Assembly: GCA_036557705.1 (NCBI GenBank)
Contig: DATBHB010000118.1
Coordinates: 81,951-145,950, forward strand
Direction of reading: 5' to 3'
Length of the DNA stretch: 64,000 nt
Source: VAZQ01 sp036557705
Lineage (GTDB): Bacteria; Pseudomonadota; Alphaproteobacteria; Rhizobiales; Xanthobacteraceae
Part shown: positions 48,150-57,524 of the stretch, one piece after another
Layout: the number at the start of each line of letters is the position of its first letter
Numbering within the stretch: position 1 is the stretch's first letter
Position numbers and translations under genes: made by a program
Notes under the pieces: generated by a model
The model's input: only the letters and a program-made list of their open reading frames with translations
The model's database searches: none
Told to the model about the DNA's origin: nothing

Positions 48150-51125
48150 TCAATCACGACCAAACGGGAAGGCGCCGAAAAACCCGCCGCCGTTCGGGAA
48201 CGATCGGCCTCCCGAGAATGGCGTCGCCCCGCCCGAGCGCGGCGAGATATCACGCCATTGCGGCGGGAGGTTTGATCTCCCTCCAGGCGGCTGGCCGGGC
48301 GGTATTGACTGCGGTCCGAAAAAACCCCGCCCTACGGTCTCATTATAGCCGCGGCGGCTGGACTCGCCGTAGCTCCGTCCACCGGAGTCGCTGTAGCTCC
48401 GCCCGACGGTATCACTACTGCTCCGGCCGCCGCTCTCTTTCGTTTCTTTAGACCGCGAAACTGCGCGGTCGGATGACCGGCTGCGCGTGGGCGCCGCGCG
48501 TGTTTCCGCTCTGCTCGACAAAAGAGCGTTGCGGGCATCGATTGGCTCGCCTCGCGAATCCTTGCGAAGGTATTCGACCAGGACTCCGCTGCGCGATCGC
48601 TGGCGCCGCGGCCGGTCCGCCTGCGCCCCGGCGAGCAGGCGGCGTGCTTGCGGAGAGGGCGGAGCGAGCGGCTCCTTCGGTCGTCCTTCCGCCCACGTGG
48701 CCTCGATGATCGGCTGGAAGATCGGAAGCGCGACATGCGCGCCGGTAGAGCCCGATCCGAGCGTGCGCCGCTTGCCGGCGCCGTTGTCGTAACCGACCCA
48801 GACCGCTACCGTCACATCGTTGGTGAAACCAACGAACCAGGCATCGTTCTCGTCCTCGCTGGTCCCGGTCTTGCCGGCCACGTATGGCGCAAGATCGCTC
48901 ATGGCATGCGCGGTCCCATGCTGCACCACCCCCTGAAGCAAAGTCTTCAGCTGATAGAACGAGGCCGCGTCGGCGGAGGCGGTTGGAACGAGCGAGGGCT
49001 CGTGACGATAAACGACCTTTCCGTTCTGCTCGACGCTCTCGATCGCATAGGGTGCGGGCCGCTTGCCCTCATTCGCAATAGTCGCAAAAAAAGCTGCAAG
49101 ATCGATCGGCCGCACCGGTTGGGCGCCAAGAACGAACGGGTAGTAATGCACGCAATCCTTGTAGATCTCCAATTCGATGGCGAGGCTGCAAATCCGGTCG
49201 AGGCTCTGTTCGGGTTTGTTCTCGATGCCGCGTAAGAGGCTCGCGGTCGCCTGATTTCGTGAATTTTCGAGCGCCTCCCGCAGGGTTATGACGCCCCACG
49301 ATTTCCCGTCGTAATTCTTTGGCGTCCAATAGCCCTCTTCGCGCTTGCTCCGGTTGATCGGCGGGAAAGTGATCTCGTCATCGCGCACCAGGGTGTTTGG
49401 CTGGAGCCCTTTTTGCAACGCAGCCAAGTAAGTGAGCGGTTTGAGCGCCGAGCCCGGCTGCCGCGCCGACTGAGTCACGCGGTTGAGCTGGCTCGCGCCG
49501 TAGGAAAAGCCGCCGACCATTGCAAGAATGCGCCCCGTCTTGTTCTCGATGGCAACAGCGGCGCCCTGCACAGCGGGAGGCACGCGCAACTGCGCCCGTG
49601 CCGTCCTGCCCTTGCGGCGTCCGCTGACTTGGACCCGCACGACGTCATAGGGTTCGAGCTTGCGCAAAATCGCGGCCGGCCCGGAAAGCGACACTGTGCT
49701 GCCGTCGGCAAGGCCGACACGGACGGAACCGCCGCGGCGCCCCTCCCCAGTGGCGATGACGACTGCCGGATCCCAATGCAGGTCCGAAAGCGGCAGATGG
49801 GCGTTGTTGAGCGCCTGCTGCCAGGCCGGGGTTGATTGCTGCGGCGACGCCGCACTGAGCCGTTCGACCTCGGCGGCGAGATTGGCTTCAGGGCCGCGGA
49901 AATCGAGGCGATCTTGGGATTGCTCGTAGTCCGCCAAACCTTCCTGCAGCGCAATTTCAGCTGCCCGCTGGAGAGCGGGGTCGAGCGTCGCATGCACGGT
50001 GGTGGACCCGGTGCGGAAAGCGCTCAGGTCGCTCTCGGTGCGCATTTGCCGGGCAACGTAATCGGTGAAATAGGATCCGCCAATTTGCGGCGGCTCGTAG
50101 CGAACGACCGCCGGCAACGACGCGGCCGCCTTGGCCTCGTCGGCGCTGATTGCGCCGTCTTCCTGCATTCGCCGCAGCACATAGGCGAGCCGCTCCTTGG
50201 CCCGATCCGGATGAGTATCGGGATTGAAATAGCCCGGCCCCTTGGCGAGCGCAGCAAGCAGCGCGCCTTCGCTCAACGTGAGCGCGCCCGCCGATTTGCC
50301 AAAATAACTGCGGGCCGCCATCTCGATACCCCAAGAACCGCGGCCGAGAAAAATTGAATTGAGATAAAGTTCGAGTATCTGCGACTTGGTGAAATAATGC
50401 TCTACGCGAGATGCCAGAACCATCTCGCGCATTTTTCGCTCGTAGGTCACCTCGTCGCCGAGCAGAAGATTTTTCACGACCTGCTGCGTAATCGTCGAGC
50501 CTCCCTGCGGACGGCCGGATTGCGAGAGGTTATCCACGAAGGCCCGGATCACGGCGCGGTCGTCTACTCCGTGATGCTTGTAGAAACGCTTATCCTCGGC
50601 CGCAATGAACGCATTCTGGACCTGCGCCGGAATGTCCGAAAGCGCAATCGAGACCCGTCGCTGGCCTTCGGGGAAGATTTCAGCAAGCCGATTTCCCTTG
50701 TCGTCAAGTACCACACTCGTCCCCGACTGCCTGTTCGCAAGTCGAGACACATCGGGCAGATCGTCAAGCGCGCGATTGTAGTATTCGATGACCTCACCGA
50801 GATCGACCGGCGAACTCGCGACGGTCTCGTTCTTGCAGAATTGCCGATACGCAATTTGCAGATCTTCGAGATTGATGCCGCGGAATTCCGGTTTGGCTCC
50901 CTCGACCGCGCCGGGATCCTCCATTGCGGTGGCAATCAGATCGTCGAGATTGATCGATTCGACATCGAAGGCCTTGCGCACGTGGTCGCAGCCGGCGCGT
51001 AGCAGTTCCGTCACCTGCTGCTGGTCCGTGGTCGGATCGAAATGGGTCTTCAACGCGTCGGGAGCGGTCGCCACCTGGCTGAAGCTCAGAGCAGTGGCGA
51101 AAATCTTGACGAGGAGAGCGTCCAT
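48150..51125 (-). CDS. class A penicillin-binding protein (PBP1A family)
   Basis: A 991-residue bifunctional murein synthase. A short hydrophobic N-terminus and about 130 residues without known domain come first, then a GT51 glycosyltransferase with catalytic Glu177 (AAEDKRFYKHHG) and GGSTITQQVVKNLL (208-221), then the transpeptidase with Ser559-x-x-Lys562 (QPGSALKP), Ser-Arg-Asn at 622-624 and KTGTSED at 752. The last 150 residues are low-complexity Ser/Gly/Arg repeats such as GGRSYSDSGGRSYGESSRRG. It polymerises and cross-links peptidoglycan. The ATG at 51125 is chosen; a GTG at 51137 is also in frame. Confidence 0.93.
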   Translation of the reverse strand: MDALLVKIFATALSFSQVATAPDALKTHFDPTTDQQQVTELLRAGCDHVRKAFDVESINLDDLIATAMEDPGAVEGAKPEFRGINLEDLQIAYRQFCKNETVASSPVDLGEVIEYYNRALDDLPDVSRLANRQSGTSVVLDDKGNRLAEIFPEGQRRVSIALSDIPAQVQNAFIAAEDKRFYKHHGVDDRAVIRAFVDNLSQSGRPQGGSTITQQVVKNLLLGDEVTYERKMREMVLASRVEHYFTKSQILELYLNSIFLGRGSWGIEMAARSYFGKSAGALTLSEGALLAALAKGPGYFNPDTHPDRAKERLAYVLRRMQEDGAISADEAKAAASLPAVVRYEPPQIGGSYFTDYVARQMRTESDLSAFRTGSTTVHATLDPALQRAAEIALQEGLADYEQSQDRLDFRGPEANLAAEVERLSAASPQQSTPAWQQALNNAHLPLSDLHWDPAVVIATGEGRRGGSVRVGLADGSTVSLSGPAAILRKLEPYDVVRVQVSGRRKGRTARAQLRVPPAVQGAAVAIENKTGRILAMVGGFSYGASQLNRVTQSARQPGSALKPLTYLAALQKGLQPNTLVRDDEITFPPINRSKREEGYWTPKNYDGKSWGVITLREALENSRNQATASLLRGIENKPEQSLDRICSLAIELEIYKDCVHYYPFVLGAQPVRPIDLAAFFATIANEGKRPAPYAIESVEQNGKVVYRHEPSLVPTASADAASFYQLKTLLQGVVQHGTAHAMSDLAPYVAGKTGTSEDENDAWFVGFTNDVTVAVWVGYDNGAGKRRTLGSGSTGAHVALPIFQPIIEATWAEGRPKEPLAPPSPQARRLLAGAQADRPRRQRSRSGVLVEYLRKDSRGEPIDARNALLSSRAETRAAPTRSRSSDRAVSRSKETKESGGRSSSDTVGRSYSDSGGRSYGESSRRGYNETVGRGFFGPQSIPPGQPPGGRSNLPPQWRDISPRSGGATPFSGGRSFPNGGGFFGAFPFGRD

Positions 51126-51303
51126 GAAAGGCTGCACCTGAACGAATGTTCAGCTCAACGGGAACATTCTCGGAGCCGAACGGTTCCGGCGGGGCGGGCA
51201 ATTCCTGCGAATTGCGACACAATCGCTGACCACTTCGACTGTGGTACGCCTCTGCCACGCTCCTGAACGGTTCCATTTTGCATTGTTGCAGTAGGGACAC
51301 GAA

Positions 51304-52218
51304 ATGACTCTGGTCGCGGTTACGGGAGCAACCGGATTCATCGGACGGCATCTGGTTCGGGAGTTGCCGCGACGCGGCTATCAGATACGGGTTCTGTTGC
51401 GGCGCCCGAGCAGCGAAGCCATGGATGCGCCGAGCGCAATGATCGCCGATTTGGCAAACCCGAAAGCGATGGCTGCGGCGCTCGCCGGCGTCAATGCCGT
51501 CATACATTCGTCGGCCGTCGCGGCCGGCGCCTCCGGCGTTCCGGAAGATGACTATCGTGTGCTCAATACGCAAGCGACCGCACGTCTCGCGCGCGCCGCC
51601 CAACAGGCGCGTGTCGGCCGTTTGGTATTTCTCTCATCGATCCGGGCACAGTCGGGACCTACGGCAGAGGCAGTTCTCACCGAAGAAATGGAGCCCCAGC
51701 CAACCGACGCCTATGGGCGATCGAAGCTCGAGGCTGAGCGCGCGCTCGCGGCGCTCGACATCGACTGGGTCGCGCTCCGCCTCGTCCTCGTCTATGGGCG
51801 CGGAATGAAAGGGAACCTGGCGCGGCTTGAAACGCTTGCCCGCTCACCCTACCCGCTGCCCCTCGGCGGACTCACTGGCCGAAGATCGCTTGTCAGCGTC
51901 GATCATGTCGTCGATGCGATCGAAACGGTGCTTTCACATCCAATGCCGCTTCGGCGTCCGCTTATCGTTGCCGATGCCGAGGCGCTCGCCGTCCCAGAAA
52001 TACTTGTCGCAATGCGCAGGGGCTTGGGGCGCAAGCCAGCCCTCATAACAGCGCCGCGTTTTCTTCTCGGCCTTGCCGGAAAGATCATGGGCGAGCCCGA
52101 GCTGCTGCGTACCCTCACCGGTTCGCTGGTGGCCGATTCATCGGCATTGCGGCGGCTCGGATGGATGCCGCGCAAAGCCACCGCGGCCGCTCTCGCGGCG
52201 CTTTTGGGCAATTCGTAG
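51304..52218 (+). CDS. NAD-dependent epimerase/dehydratase (extended SDR)
   Basis: A 304-residue extended short-chain dehydrogenase of the nucleotide-sugar epimerase group. NAD loop VTGATGFIGRHL (6-17), LSSIRAQSGP with the catalytic serine, and DAYGRSKLEAERAL with Tyr and Lys. C-terminal part DHVVDAIETVL and LGWMPRKATAAALA is typical of UDP-sugar epimerase/dehydratase-like proteins. It starts 166 bases from the divergent PBP gene. Substrate unknown. Confidence 0.85.
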   Translation: MTLVAVTGATGFIGRHLVRELPRRGYQIRVLLRRPSSEAMDAPSAMIADLANPKAMAAALAGVNAVIHSSAVAAGASGVPEDDYRVLNTQATARLARAAQQARVGRLVFLSSIRAQSGPTAEAVLTEEMEPQPTDAYGRSKLEAERALAALDIDWVALRLVLVYGRGMKGNLARLETLARSPYPLPLGGLTGRRSLVSVDHVVDAIETVLSHPMPLRRPLIVADAEALAVPEILVAMRRGLGRKPALITAPRFLLGLAGKIMGEPELLRTLTGSLVADSSALRRLGWMPRKATAAALAALLGNS

Positions 52219-52343
52219 CCCGGGTTGCGCGATAGCACAGAACTCAACCTTCGGTCCGCATCCTCATCGCGCAATCCGGGAGACCCCTCACCCCGCCCCG
52301 GATTTGCGCTTGCGCTTTGAGCGCAAGCTCCAATCCGGGCTAC
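52215..52343. repeat. GTAGCCCGGATTG palindrome, copy 3
   Basis: Begins GTAGCCCGGGTTGCGCGATAG at the epimerase stop and ends CTCCAATCCGGGCTAC, with CATCGCGCAATCCGGG inside. Confidence 0.75.
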
Positions 52344-52438
52344 AAGAAGCGCACCGAATCCGTTTGAACCCGAACCGCGAAAGGCTATTCTCCGCTTCAA
52401 CAGAACCGCCCGGTGAAACCGGCCCAATGGAGGATTGG

Positions 52439-54109
52439 ATGTCTCGATTTTGGTCGCTTTCGATTATTGCGGGGCTTGCAATCGTTGTCTCCGCGCCGGA
52501 TTCGTTGCGCGCACAATCGACCGCCGCACTCGCCGGCACCGTCACCTCTGCGGCGGAAGGCGCCATGGAAGGCGTGCTGGTCAGCGCCAAGAAAGAGGGC
52601 TCGACCATCACGGTGACCGTGGTCAGCGACGACGGAGGCCATTTCAGCTTCCCCGCCACGAGGCTCGACCCCGGCAACTACGCACTCACAATCCGCGCTG
52701 TCGGATACGATCTGCAAGGTCCGCGCTCGGTCGAAGTCACTGCAGGCCAGCCGGCTTCCGCCGATCTCAAGCTGGTCAAGACCGGTAACCTCGCGCGCCA
52801 GCTCTCGAATGGCGAGTGGATCATGAGCGTTCCGGGAACCGATCAGCAGAAGATGTCGCTCCTCAATTGCGTGAGCTGCCACACGCTCGACCGCATCGTG
52901 AGGTCGGTCCACACCCAGGACGAGTTCCAGCACGGGATCCTGCCGCGAATGGGCAGTTATGCAAACCAGAGCATGCCGATCCATCCGCAGCGGAGGATCG
53001 CGAGGCGGCTGCTCGAGGAGCGCGGGACTGCTCTGGACACGGCCCGCGAGCGCCAAGCCGCGTTCCTGAGCTCGATCAATCTCAGTGAAGGCCGGACCTG
53101 GAGCTATCAGCTCAAGACATTGCCGCGCCCGAAGGGCCGCGCCACCAGGGTCATCTACACCGAATACGATCTGCCGCGCCCGACCATCGAACCCCACGAC
53201 GTCGTCGTCGGCGCCGACGGCAATGCCTATTACTCGAATTTCGGCGAGCAGACATTCGGGATGATCGATCCCAAGACCGGCAAGCACACCGAATATGCAG
53301 TGCCCGACCTGAAGAAGGGCTGGCCGACCGGCATGCTCGGCTTGCGTCCCGACAAGGACGGCAATCTATGGCTCGGGATGATGTATCAGGGCGGAATCGC
53401 CAAGTTCGATCTGGCGAACAAGAAGTTCACGACCTGGAGCCTGCCTGCCGAGATGAACAAGGATCAGACGCAGGTCAACATGGTGCGGGCGGAATCGGCG
53501 TCAATCGACGGCAAGGTGTGGACGCAGAATAACGGCTTTGCCGCGATCCACCGGTTGGACCTCAAGAGCGGCACAATCGAATCGTTACAGCCGTTCAAAG
53601 CCGCCGGCGTCGGCGAGAACCACAACATCTACGATGTGATCCCCGACTCGAAAAACAACGTCTATTTCACCGATATCGCCGCCGAGTACATCGGCAAGGT
53701 CGATCGCGACACCATGAAGGTGACGCTCTATCAAATGCCGAAGAAGCCCTCGGGACCGCGGCGCGGCATGATGGATTCGCAGGACCGGCTCTGGTTCGGC
53801 GAATACCGTGGCAACCGCATCGGCATGTTCGATACCAGGACGGAAAAATTCCAGGAATGGGAATTGCCGACGCCGTGGACCAATCCCTACGACGTCGCGA
53901 TCGACAAAAACGGCGAGGCCTGGACCGGTTCGATGATCAACGACCATGTGGTGCGGCTCGATACCAAGACCGGCAAGGCCGTCGAATACCTGCTGCCCCG
54001 GGAGACCAATATCCGGCGTGTCTTCGTCGATAACTCGACGACGCCGGTCACCTTCTGGGTCGGCAATAATCACCGGGCTTCGATCGTGCGGCTCGAACCG
54101 CTGGATTGA
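52439..54109 (+). CDS. exported fusion: carboxypeptidase-regulatory fold, CxxCH heme site and Vgb-like beta-propeller
   Basis: A 556-residue exported protein. Of two ATGs, that at 52439 is used because GGAGG lies 6 bases upstream. Sec signal about 1-25; a carboxypeptidase-regulatory-like beta-sandwich (about 27-112, TVTSAAEGAMEGVLVSAKK); one heme-c site Cys144-Val-Ser-Cys-His148 (LLNCVSCHTLDRIV); then from about 230 a six- or seven-bladed propeller of the Vgb/streptogramin lyase type, with blades such as GADGNAYYSNFGEQTFGMID, DKDGNLWLGMMYQGGIAKFD, SKNNVYFTDIAAEYIGKVD, SQDRLWFGEYRGNRIGMFD and DKNGEAWTGSMINDHVVRLD. Probably a periplasmic electron-carrying or sensing protein; lyase activity is doubtful. 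Confidence 0.8.
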   Translation: MSRFWSLSIIAGLAIVVSAPDSLRAQSTAALAGTVTSAAEGAMEGVLVSAKKEGSTITVTVVSDDGGHFSFPATRLDPGNYALTIRAVGYDLQGPRSVEVTAGQPASADLKLVKTGNLARQLSNGEWIMSVPGTDQQKMSLLNCVSCHTLDRIVRSVHTQDEFQHGILPRMGSYANQSMPIHPQRRIARRLLEERGTALDTARERQAAFLSSINLSEGRTWSYQLKTLPRPKGRATRVIYTEYDLPRPTIEPHDVVVGADGNAYYSNFGEQTFGMIDPKTGKHTEYAVPDLKKGWPTGMLGLRPDKDGNLWLGMMYQGGIAKFDLANKKFTTWSLPAEMNKDQTQVNMVRAESASIDGKVWTQNNGFAAIHRLDLKSGTIESLQPFKAAGVGENHNIYDVIPDSKNNVYFTDIAAEYIGKVDRDTMKVTLYQMPKKPSGPRRGMMDSQDRLWFGEYRGNRIGMFDTRTEKFQEWELPTPWTNPYDVAIDKNGEAWTGSMINDHVVRLDTKTGKAVEYLLPRETNIRRVFVDNSTTPVTFWVGNNHRASIVRLEPLD

Positions 54110-54435
54110 GGCGGCGCATCAGAACGTTAGAACGCGTTCCGGTCAGGTTGCATCACGAGTTGAGGGTTGCGACTCGCGTTCAGCGTCCCACCCTTTCATG
54201 GGGAGCGCCGTGCCCGCCCGCGCACGTCCGGGTCGGTACGGCAGAAACGGTTACTTCTTGCTGTTGCATTTTCCACACACAGAACGGGAAAAGCGCAGGC
54301 TGCTGTCGATAAAGATTGATCCTTGGGGGGTTGTCCGGTTTTCTGTGGCTTAAGATTCGAGCATCCTGGCCCAGCCAAATCCGAGTGGGGGCACTCATGG
54401 CCGGCGGGATCTGAGTTTCAAGGGGGAGAACCTTC
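54110..54435. other. 326-base intergenic region before the porin gene
   Basis: It contains the 10-base palindrome GAACGCGTTC at 54130-54139, and the following CGGTCAGGTTGCATCACGAG resembles CAATCAGGTTTCATCGTGCG at 40013-40032. AT-rich DNA near 54260-54380 probably holds the porin promoter. Nothing else was recognised. Confidence 0.35.
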
Positions 54436-55254
54436 ATGAAGAAAGCTCTGCTCGCAGCAGTCGCGCTTGCGGCTGTGGGCGTCGTTCCTGGCATGGCGGC
54501 TGATCTCAGAACGCCTGCACCGGTTTACAAGGCACCGCCCCCGCCTGCGCCCGTCTACTCCTGGACCGGTTGCTATCTCGGCGGCGGCTTCGGCTATGGC
54601 ATGTGGAACCAGGAACTGACCTCGACCTTTAGCGAGGAAGCAGTGACCGTTGTGCAGCCTGACCAACCCGGAAGCGGCCCGTTTACCAGTCAGACCACGA
54701 CGGCCGGCGGCCGCGGCTGGTTGGGAACCCTTCAGGTTGGCTGCGATTACCAGTTGTCCGGAGATTGGGTGATCGGCGCCTTCGGCGATTGGGACTTCGA
54801 AAGCCTCAAGGGCAATCCGGAACTTTCAGACACTCCCTTGTTCGGTCACGAGAAGCAGACATCGGCCTGGGCAGTTGGCGCTCGGCTCGGCTACTTGGTG
54901 TTGCCGCAACTGCTGGCGTTTGTTTCGGCCGGCTACACGCAAGCGCATTTCAACAGCTTCGAGCTTTTCTACGCGGATTTTGGAGAATCCGCTTTCGAGC
55001 ACGTGCCTTCGCATACTTACCACGGCTGGTTCATCGGCACCGGTTATGAATATGGCCTCAAGTGGTTCCCGGGCTTGTTCTGGAAGACCGAATACCGCTA
55101 CTCGCAGTTCAGTGGCGTCGATCTTCCGGTCTTGTTTGATAACACTGCGGACGTAGACTTTTTTATCCACTCCAAGAAATTCGAGCAGACCATCCGCAGC
55201 GAGCTGGTCTGGCGGTTCAACTGGGGCGGCGGCGTGGTGCGCGCGCCCTATTGA
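54436..55254 (+). CDS. outer-membrane beta-barrel protein (Omp25/OmpA-like)
   Basis: A 272-residue outer-membrane protein. Sec signal 1-22 (AAVALAAVGVVPGMAA), a short proline-rich stretch (VYKAPPPPAPVYSWTG) and an eight-stranded barrel of alternating residues, ending in LVWRFNWGGGVVRAPY with a near-terminal aromatic. This is the common small surface barrel of Bradyrhizobium and Brucella (Omp25/31). GGGAG precedes the ATG at 54436. It is followed by a clean terminator, consistent with strong expression. Confidence 0.87.
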   Translation: MKKALLAAVALAAVGVVPGMAADLRTPAPVYKAPPPPAPVYSWTGCYLGGGFGYGMWNQELTSTFSEEAVTVVQPDQPGSGPFTSQTTTAGGRGWLGTLQVGCDYQLSGDWVIGAFGDWDFESLKGNPELSDTPLFGHEKQTSAWAVGARLGYLVLPQLLAFVSAGYTQAHFNSFELFYADFGESAFEHVPSHTYHGWFIGTGYEYGLKWFPGLFWKTEYRYSQFSGVDLPVLFDNTADVDFFIHSKKFEQTIRSELVWRFNWGGGVVRAPY

Positions 55255-55281
55255 GTGAGGTTGAGCTGTCGATTGTTTGCG

Positions 55282-55310
55282 AAAGCCCCGGGGTTCCCCG
55301 GGGCTTTTTC
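55282..55310 (+). terminator. Rho-independent terminator of the porin gene
   Basis: AAAGCCCCGGGG and CCCCGGGGCTTT form a 12-bp stem with a TT loop and a TTTTTC tail, 27 bases after the porin stop. It also lies after the convergent TctC gene. Confidence 0.92.
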
Positions 55311-55340
55311 GTTCGTCTGTCGCGGCGCAAACCGCGAGAG

Positions 55341-56345
55341 CTATTCCTCGAACTTCAGGTTCGCCGCCTTGACCACGTCCTCGTAGGACTTGATATCGGC
55401 GTCGATCATCGCCCGGAATTCTTTCGAGGAGGTGGCGCCGGGATTCACAGCCATGCCTCGCAGCCGCGCGGAGACCTGCGGATCGCGGATGGCAGCGCGC
55501 AAAGCCGTTTCAAGTTTCGTGGCGATGGCAGGCGGGGTCCCGGCGGCTACAAAGAAACCGCTCCATAATTTTGTGTTGACTTCGGGATAGCCTGCTTCCG
55601 CCATGCTCGGCACGTCGGGAAGCTCCGGGGAACGCTCGGCTCCAGTCACGGCAAGTGCCCGCACTTTACCGCCCTTGACCATCGGCACTGTCGGCGGCCC
55701 GTCCGCGATCGTGAACAGACATTGTTCAGAGGCAACGCAAAGCAGCATTTCGTTGCTGCTCTTCCAGGGGATCGCGACGCCCGGCATTCCGGTCTTGAGC
55801 TTGAGTAGCTCCGACGCGATCGTGAAGGCGGGAGAGCTGCTGGCGTAATTCGATTTCTCCGGATGCGCCTTGGCATAGGCAACCAGCTCCGCCACGGTCT
55901 TCGCCGGATTGCTGATGGGATCCACCAGGATCAGCGGGAAGTTCGCAACCATCGTGAGCGGAATGAAGCTCTTGGTCGGCTGATAGGGAAGGTCGGGATA
56001 GATAGCGGCCGAGACCGACATTACGCCGCTCGCCGCAATGAAAAGGGTATACCCATCCGCGGGCTCGCGCAGCACGTATTGAGCCGCCGGACGACCGGCG
56101 GCGGCGGGCCGATTCTCGGTTACTACCGTGGCCTTGAGCACGTCTGCGAGCTTTTGCCCGACCAGGCGCGCGAAAATATCGTTGCCGCCGCCGGCGGCAA
56201 ACGGCACGATAATGCGAATCGGCCGGCTCGGGTAGTTCGCCGCCGGATCGCTTTGCGCCCGCAAGCCATCGAGCCCGATCGCCAGCACTGCCGCGATCGA
56301 GAGCGCGACGCCCAAGCCGTTGCGGCATGATCGAATTGCAGCCAT
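55341..56345 (-). CDS. TctC/Bug family periplasmic substrate-binding protein
   Basis: A 334-residue exported solute-binding protein of the tripartite tricarboxylate transporter family. Sec signal about 1-30 (VALSIAAVLAIGLDGLRAQ); YPSRPIRIIVPFAAGGGND is the diagnostic opening, and FIPLTMVANFPLILV and LPDVPSMAEAGYPEV are family segments. GGAGG lies 8 bases before the ATG at 56345. No TctA or TctB is near, as is usual for the numerous orphan Bug proteins. It is divergent from a second member at 56472. Ligand unknown, probably a carboxylate or aromatic acid. Confidence 0.92.
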   Translation of the reverse strand: MAAIRSCRNGLGVALSIAAVLAIGLDGLRAQSDPAANYPSRPIRIIVPFAAGGGNDIFARLVGQKLADVLKATVVTENRPAAAGRPAAQYVLREPADGYTLFIAASGVMSVSAAIYPDLPYQPTKSFIPLTMVANFPLILVDPISNPAKTVAELVAYAKAHPEKSNYASSSPAFTIASELLKLKTGMPGVAIPWKSSNEMLLCVASEQCLFTIADGPPTVPMVKGGKVRALAVTGAERSPELPDVPSMAEAGYPEVNTKLWSGFFVAAGTPPAIATKLETALRAAIRDPQVSARLRGMAVNPGATSSKEFRAMIDADIKSYEDVVKAANLKFEE

Positions 56346-56471
56346 AGGTGTGTCCTCCGAAGGCGCGGCTTCCGTTCCCCGGGACTGGCGCTGCGCTCGA
56401 ACGAGGAGATTACCAATGCCGGAACGCAGCAGCCAGGACCGATTTCACCGTTTGAACAAAGGCGAGACCTG

Positions 56472-57518
56472 ATGCCACATTGGCCGGATTTTACGCATAT
56501 TTGTGCTTGGCTGATCGGGGCAGCGCTCGCGCTGCTGCTCACAGGCGCGTCCGCCCAGGCTCCTGCGGATTTCAAAGGCGAAACCATCACCATCCAGATC
56601 GGCTATGGAGCCGGCGGCGGATATGACACCTACGGGCGGGCACTCGCCCGGCACTATGGCCGGTTCATCCCGGGTAATCCGAATGTGGTCGCGAAGAACA
56701 TGCCCGGCGCAGGTTCGCTGCGCGTCGCCACGCACATCTATAACCTTCGCGCCCAGGACCCCGTCGAACTCGGGATGTTCTCTGCTTCGACCGCCATGGA
56801 GCCGCTGATGGGCAACGAACAGGCGAAATTCGAGGCCGAGAGATTCGGCTGGATCGGCAGCATGAACCAGGACATCTCGTTCTGCGGCGTATGGCAGGCC
56901 CCGGGGGTTCCGACCTCGTTTCCGGCGATGCTCAAGCAAGACGCGCCCAAACTGATTTTCGGCTCATCTGGGACCGCTGCGATCAGCTATCAGCATCCGC
57001 TGATCCTGCGCAACGTCCTCGGCGCCCAGATACGTGTGATCCCCGGTTATGACGGGCAGAAGGAGGTCAACCTCGCCATGCAGCGCGGAGAAGTGCAGGG
57101 CGCCTGCGGTTTGTTCGTCTCCTCGATCAAGACCCAGTGGCGAAGCGATGTCGAAGCAGGCCGGATCAAGCTCTTCATCCAGATGGGACCGAAGACCACC
57201 TCAGAGTTCGGCCATGTTCCAAGCGTGTTCGATTACGCGAGCAACGACGCCGATCGAAAGGTGCTCGAACTCCATTTCAAGCAGACCATTCTCGGCCGGC
57301 CGCTCGCCGCCTCGCCGAATCTGTCGGCGGACCGGCTGCAGGCGTTGCGCTACGCTTTCCTCGATACCCTGCGCGACCCGGAGTTCCTTGCCGATGCCGA
57401 AAAAATGAACCTCGACATCGATATTGCGACCGGAGAAGAAGTTGAACGGATTCTCGCCGGCTTCGCCTCCTATCCCCAGGCGATCATCCAGAAGGCCCGC
57501 GCCGCGATCGGCCGGTGA
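56472..57518 (+). CDS. second TctC-like substrate-binding protein (diverged)
   Basis: A 348-residue exported protein, with Sec signal about 1-28 (LIGAALALLLTGASAQ). GYGAGGGYDTYGRALARHYG and NMPGAGSLRVATHIYNL correspond to the Bug ligand-loop regions of TctC proteins, though the first strand is changed. It lies only 6 bases before the POT transporter gene, so the two are likely cotranscribed. No membrane component of a tripartite transporter is seen; the partner transporter is uncertain. Confidence 0.85.
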   Translation: MPHWPDFTHICAWLIGAALALLLTGASAQAPADFKGETITIQIGYGAGGGYDTYGRALARHYGRFIPGNPNVVAKNMPGAGSLRVATHIYNLRAQDPVELGMFSASTAMEPLMGNEQAKFEAERFGWIGSMNQDISFCGVWQAPGVPTSFPAMLKQDAPKLIFGSSGTAAISYQHPLILRNVLGAQIRVIPGYDGQKEVNLAMQRGEVQGACGLFVSSIKTQWRSDVEAGRIKLFIQMGPKTTSEFGHVPSVFDYASNDADRKVLELHFKQTILGRPLAASPNLSADRLQALRYAFLDTLRDPEFLADAEKMNLDIDIATGEEVERILAGFASYPQAIIQKARAAIGR

Positions 57519-57524
57519 CAGCGA

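Noticed and set aside
51137..51303. A further coding exon between the PBP and epimerase genes
   Set aside because: The 166-base divergent gap has no frame with a ribosome site; it most likely holds promoters only.
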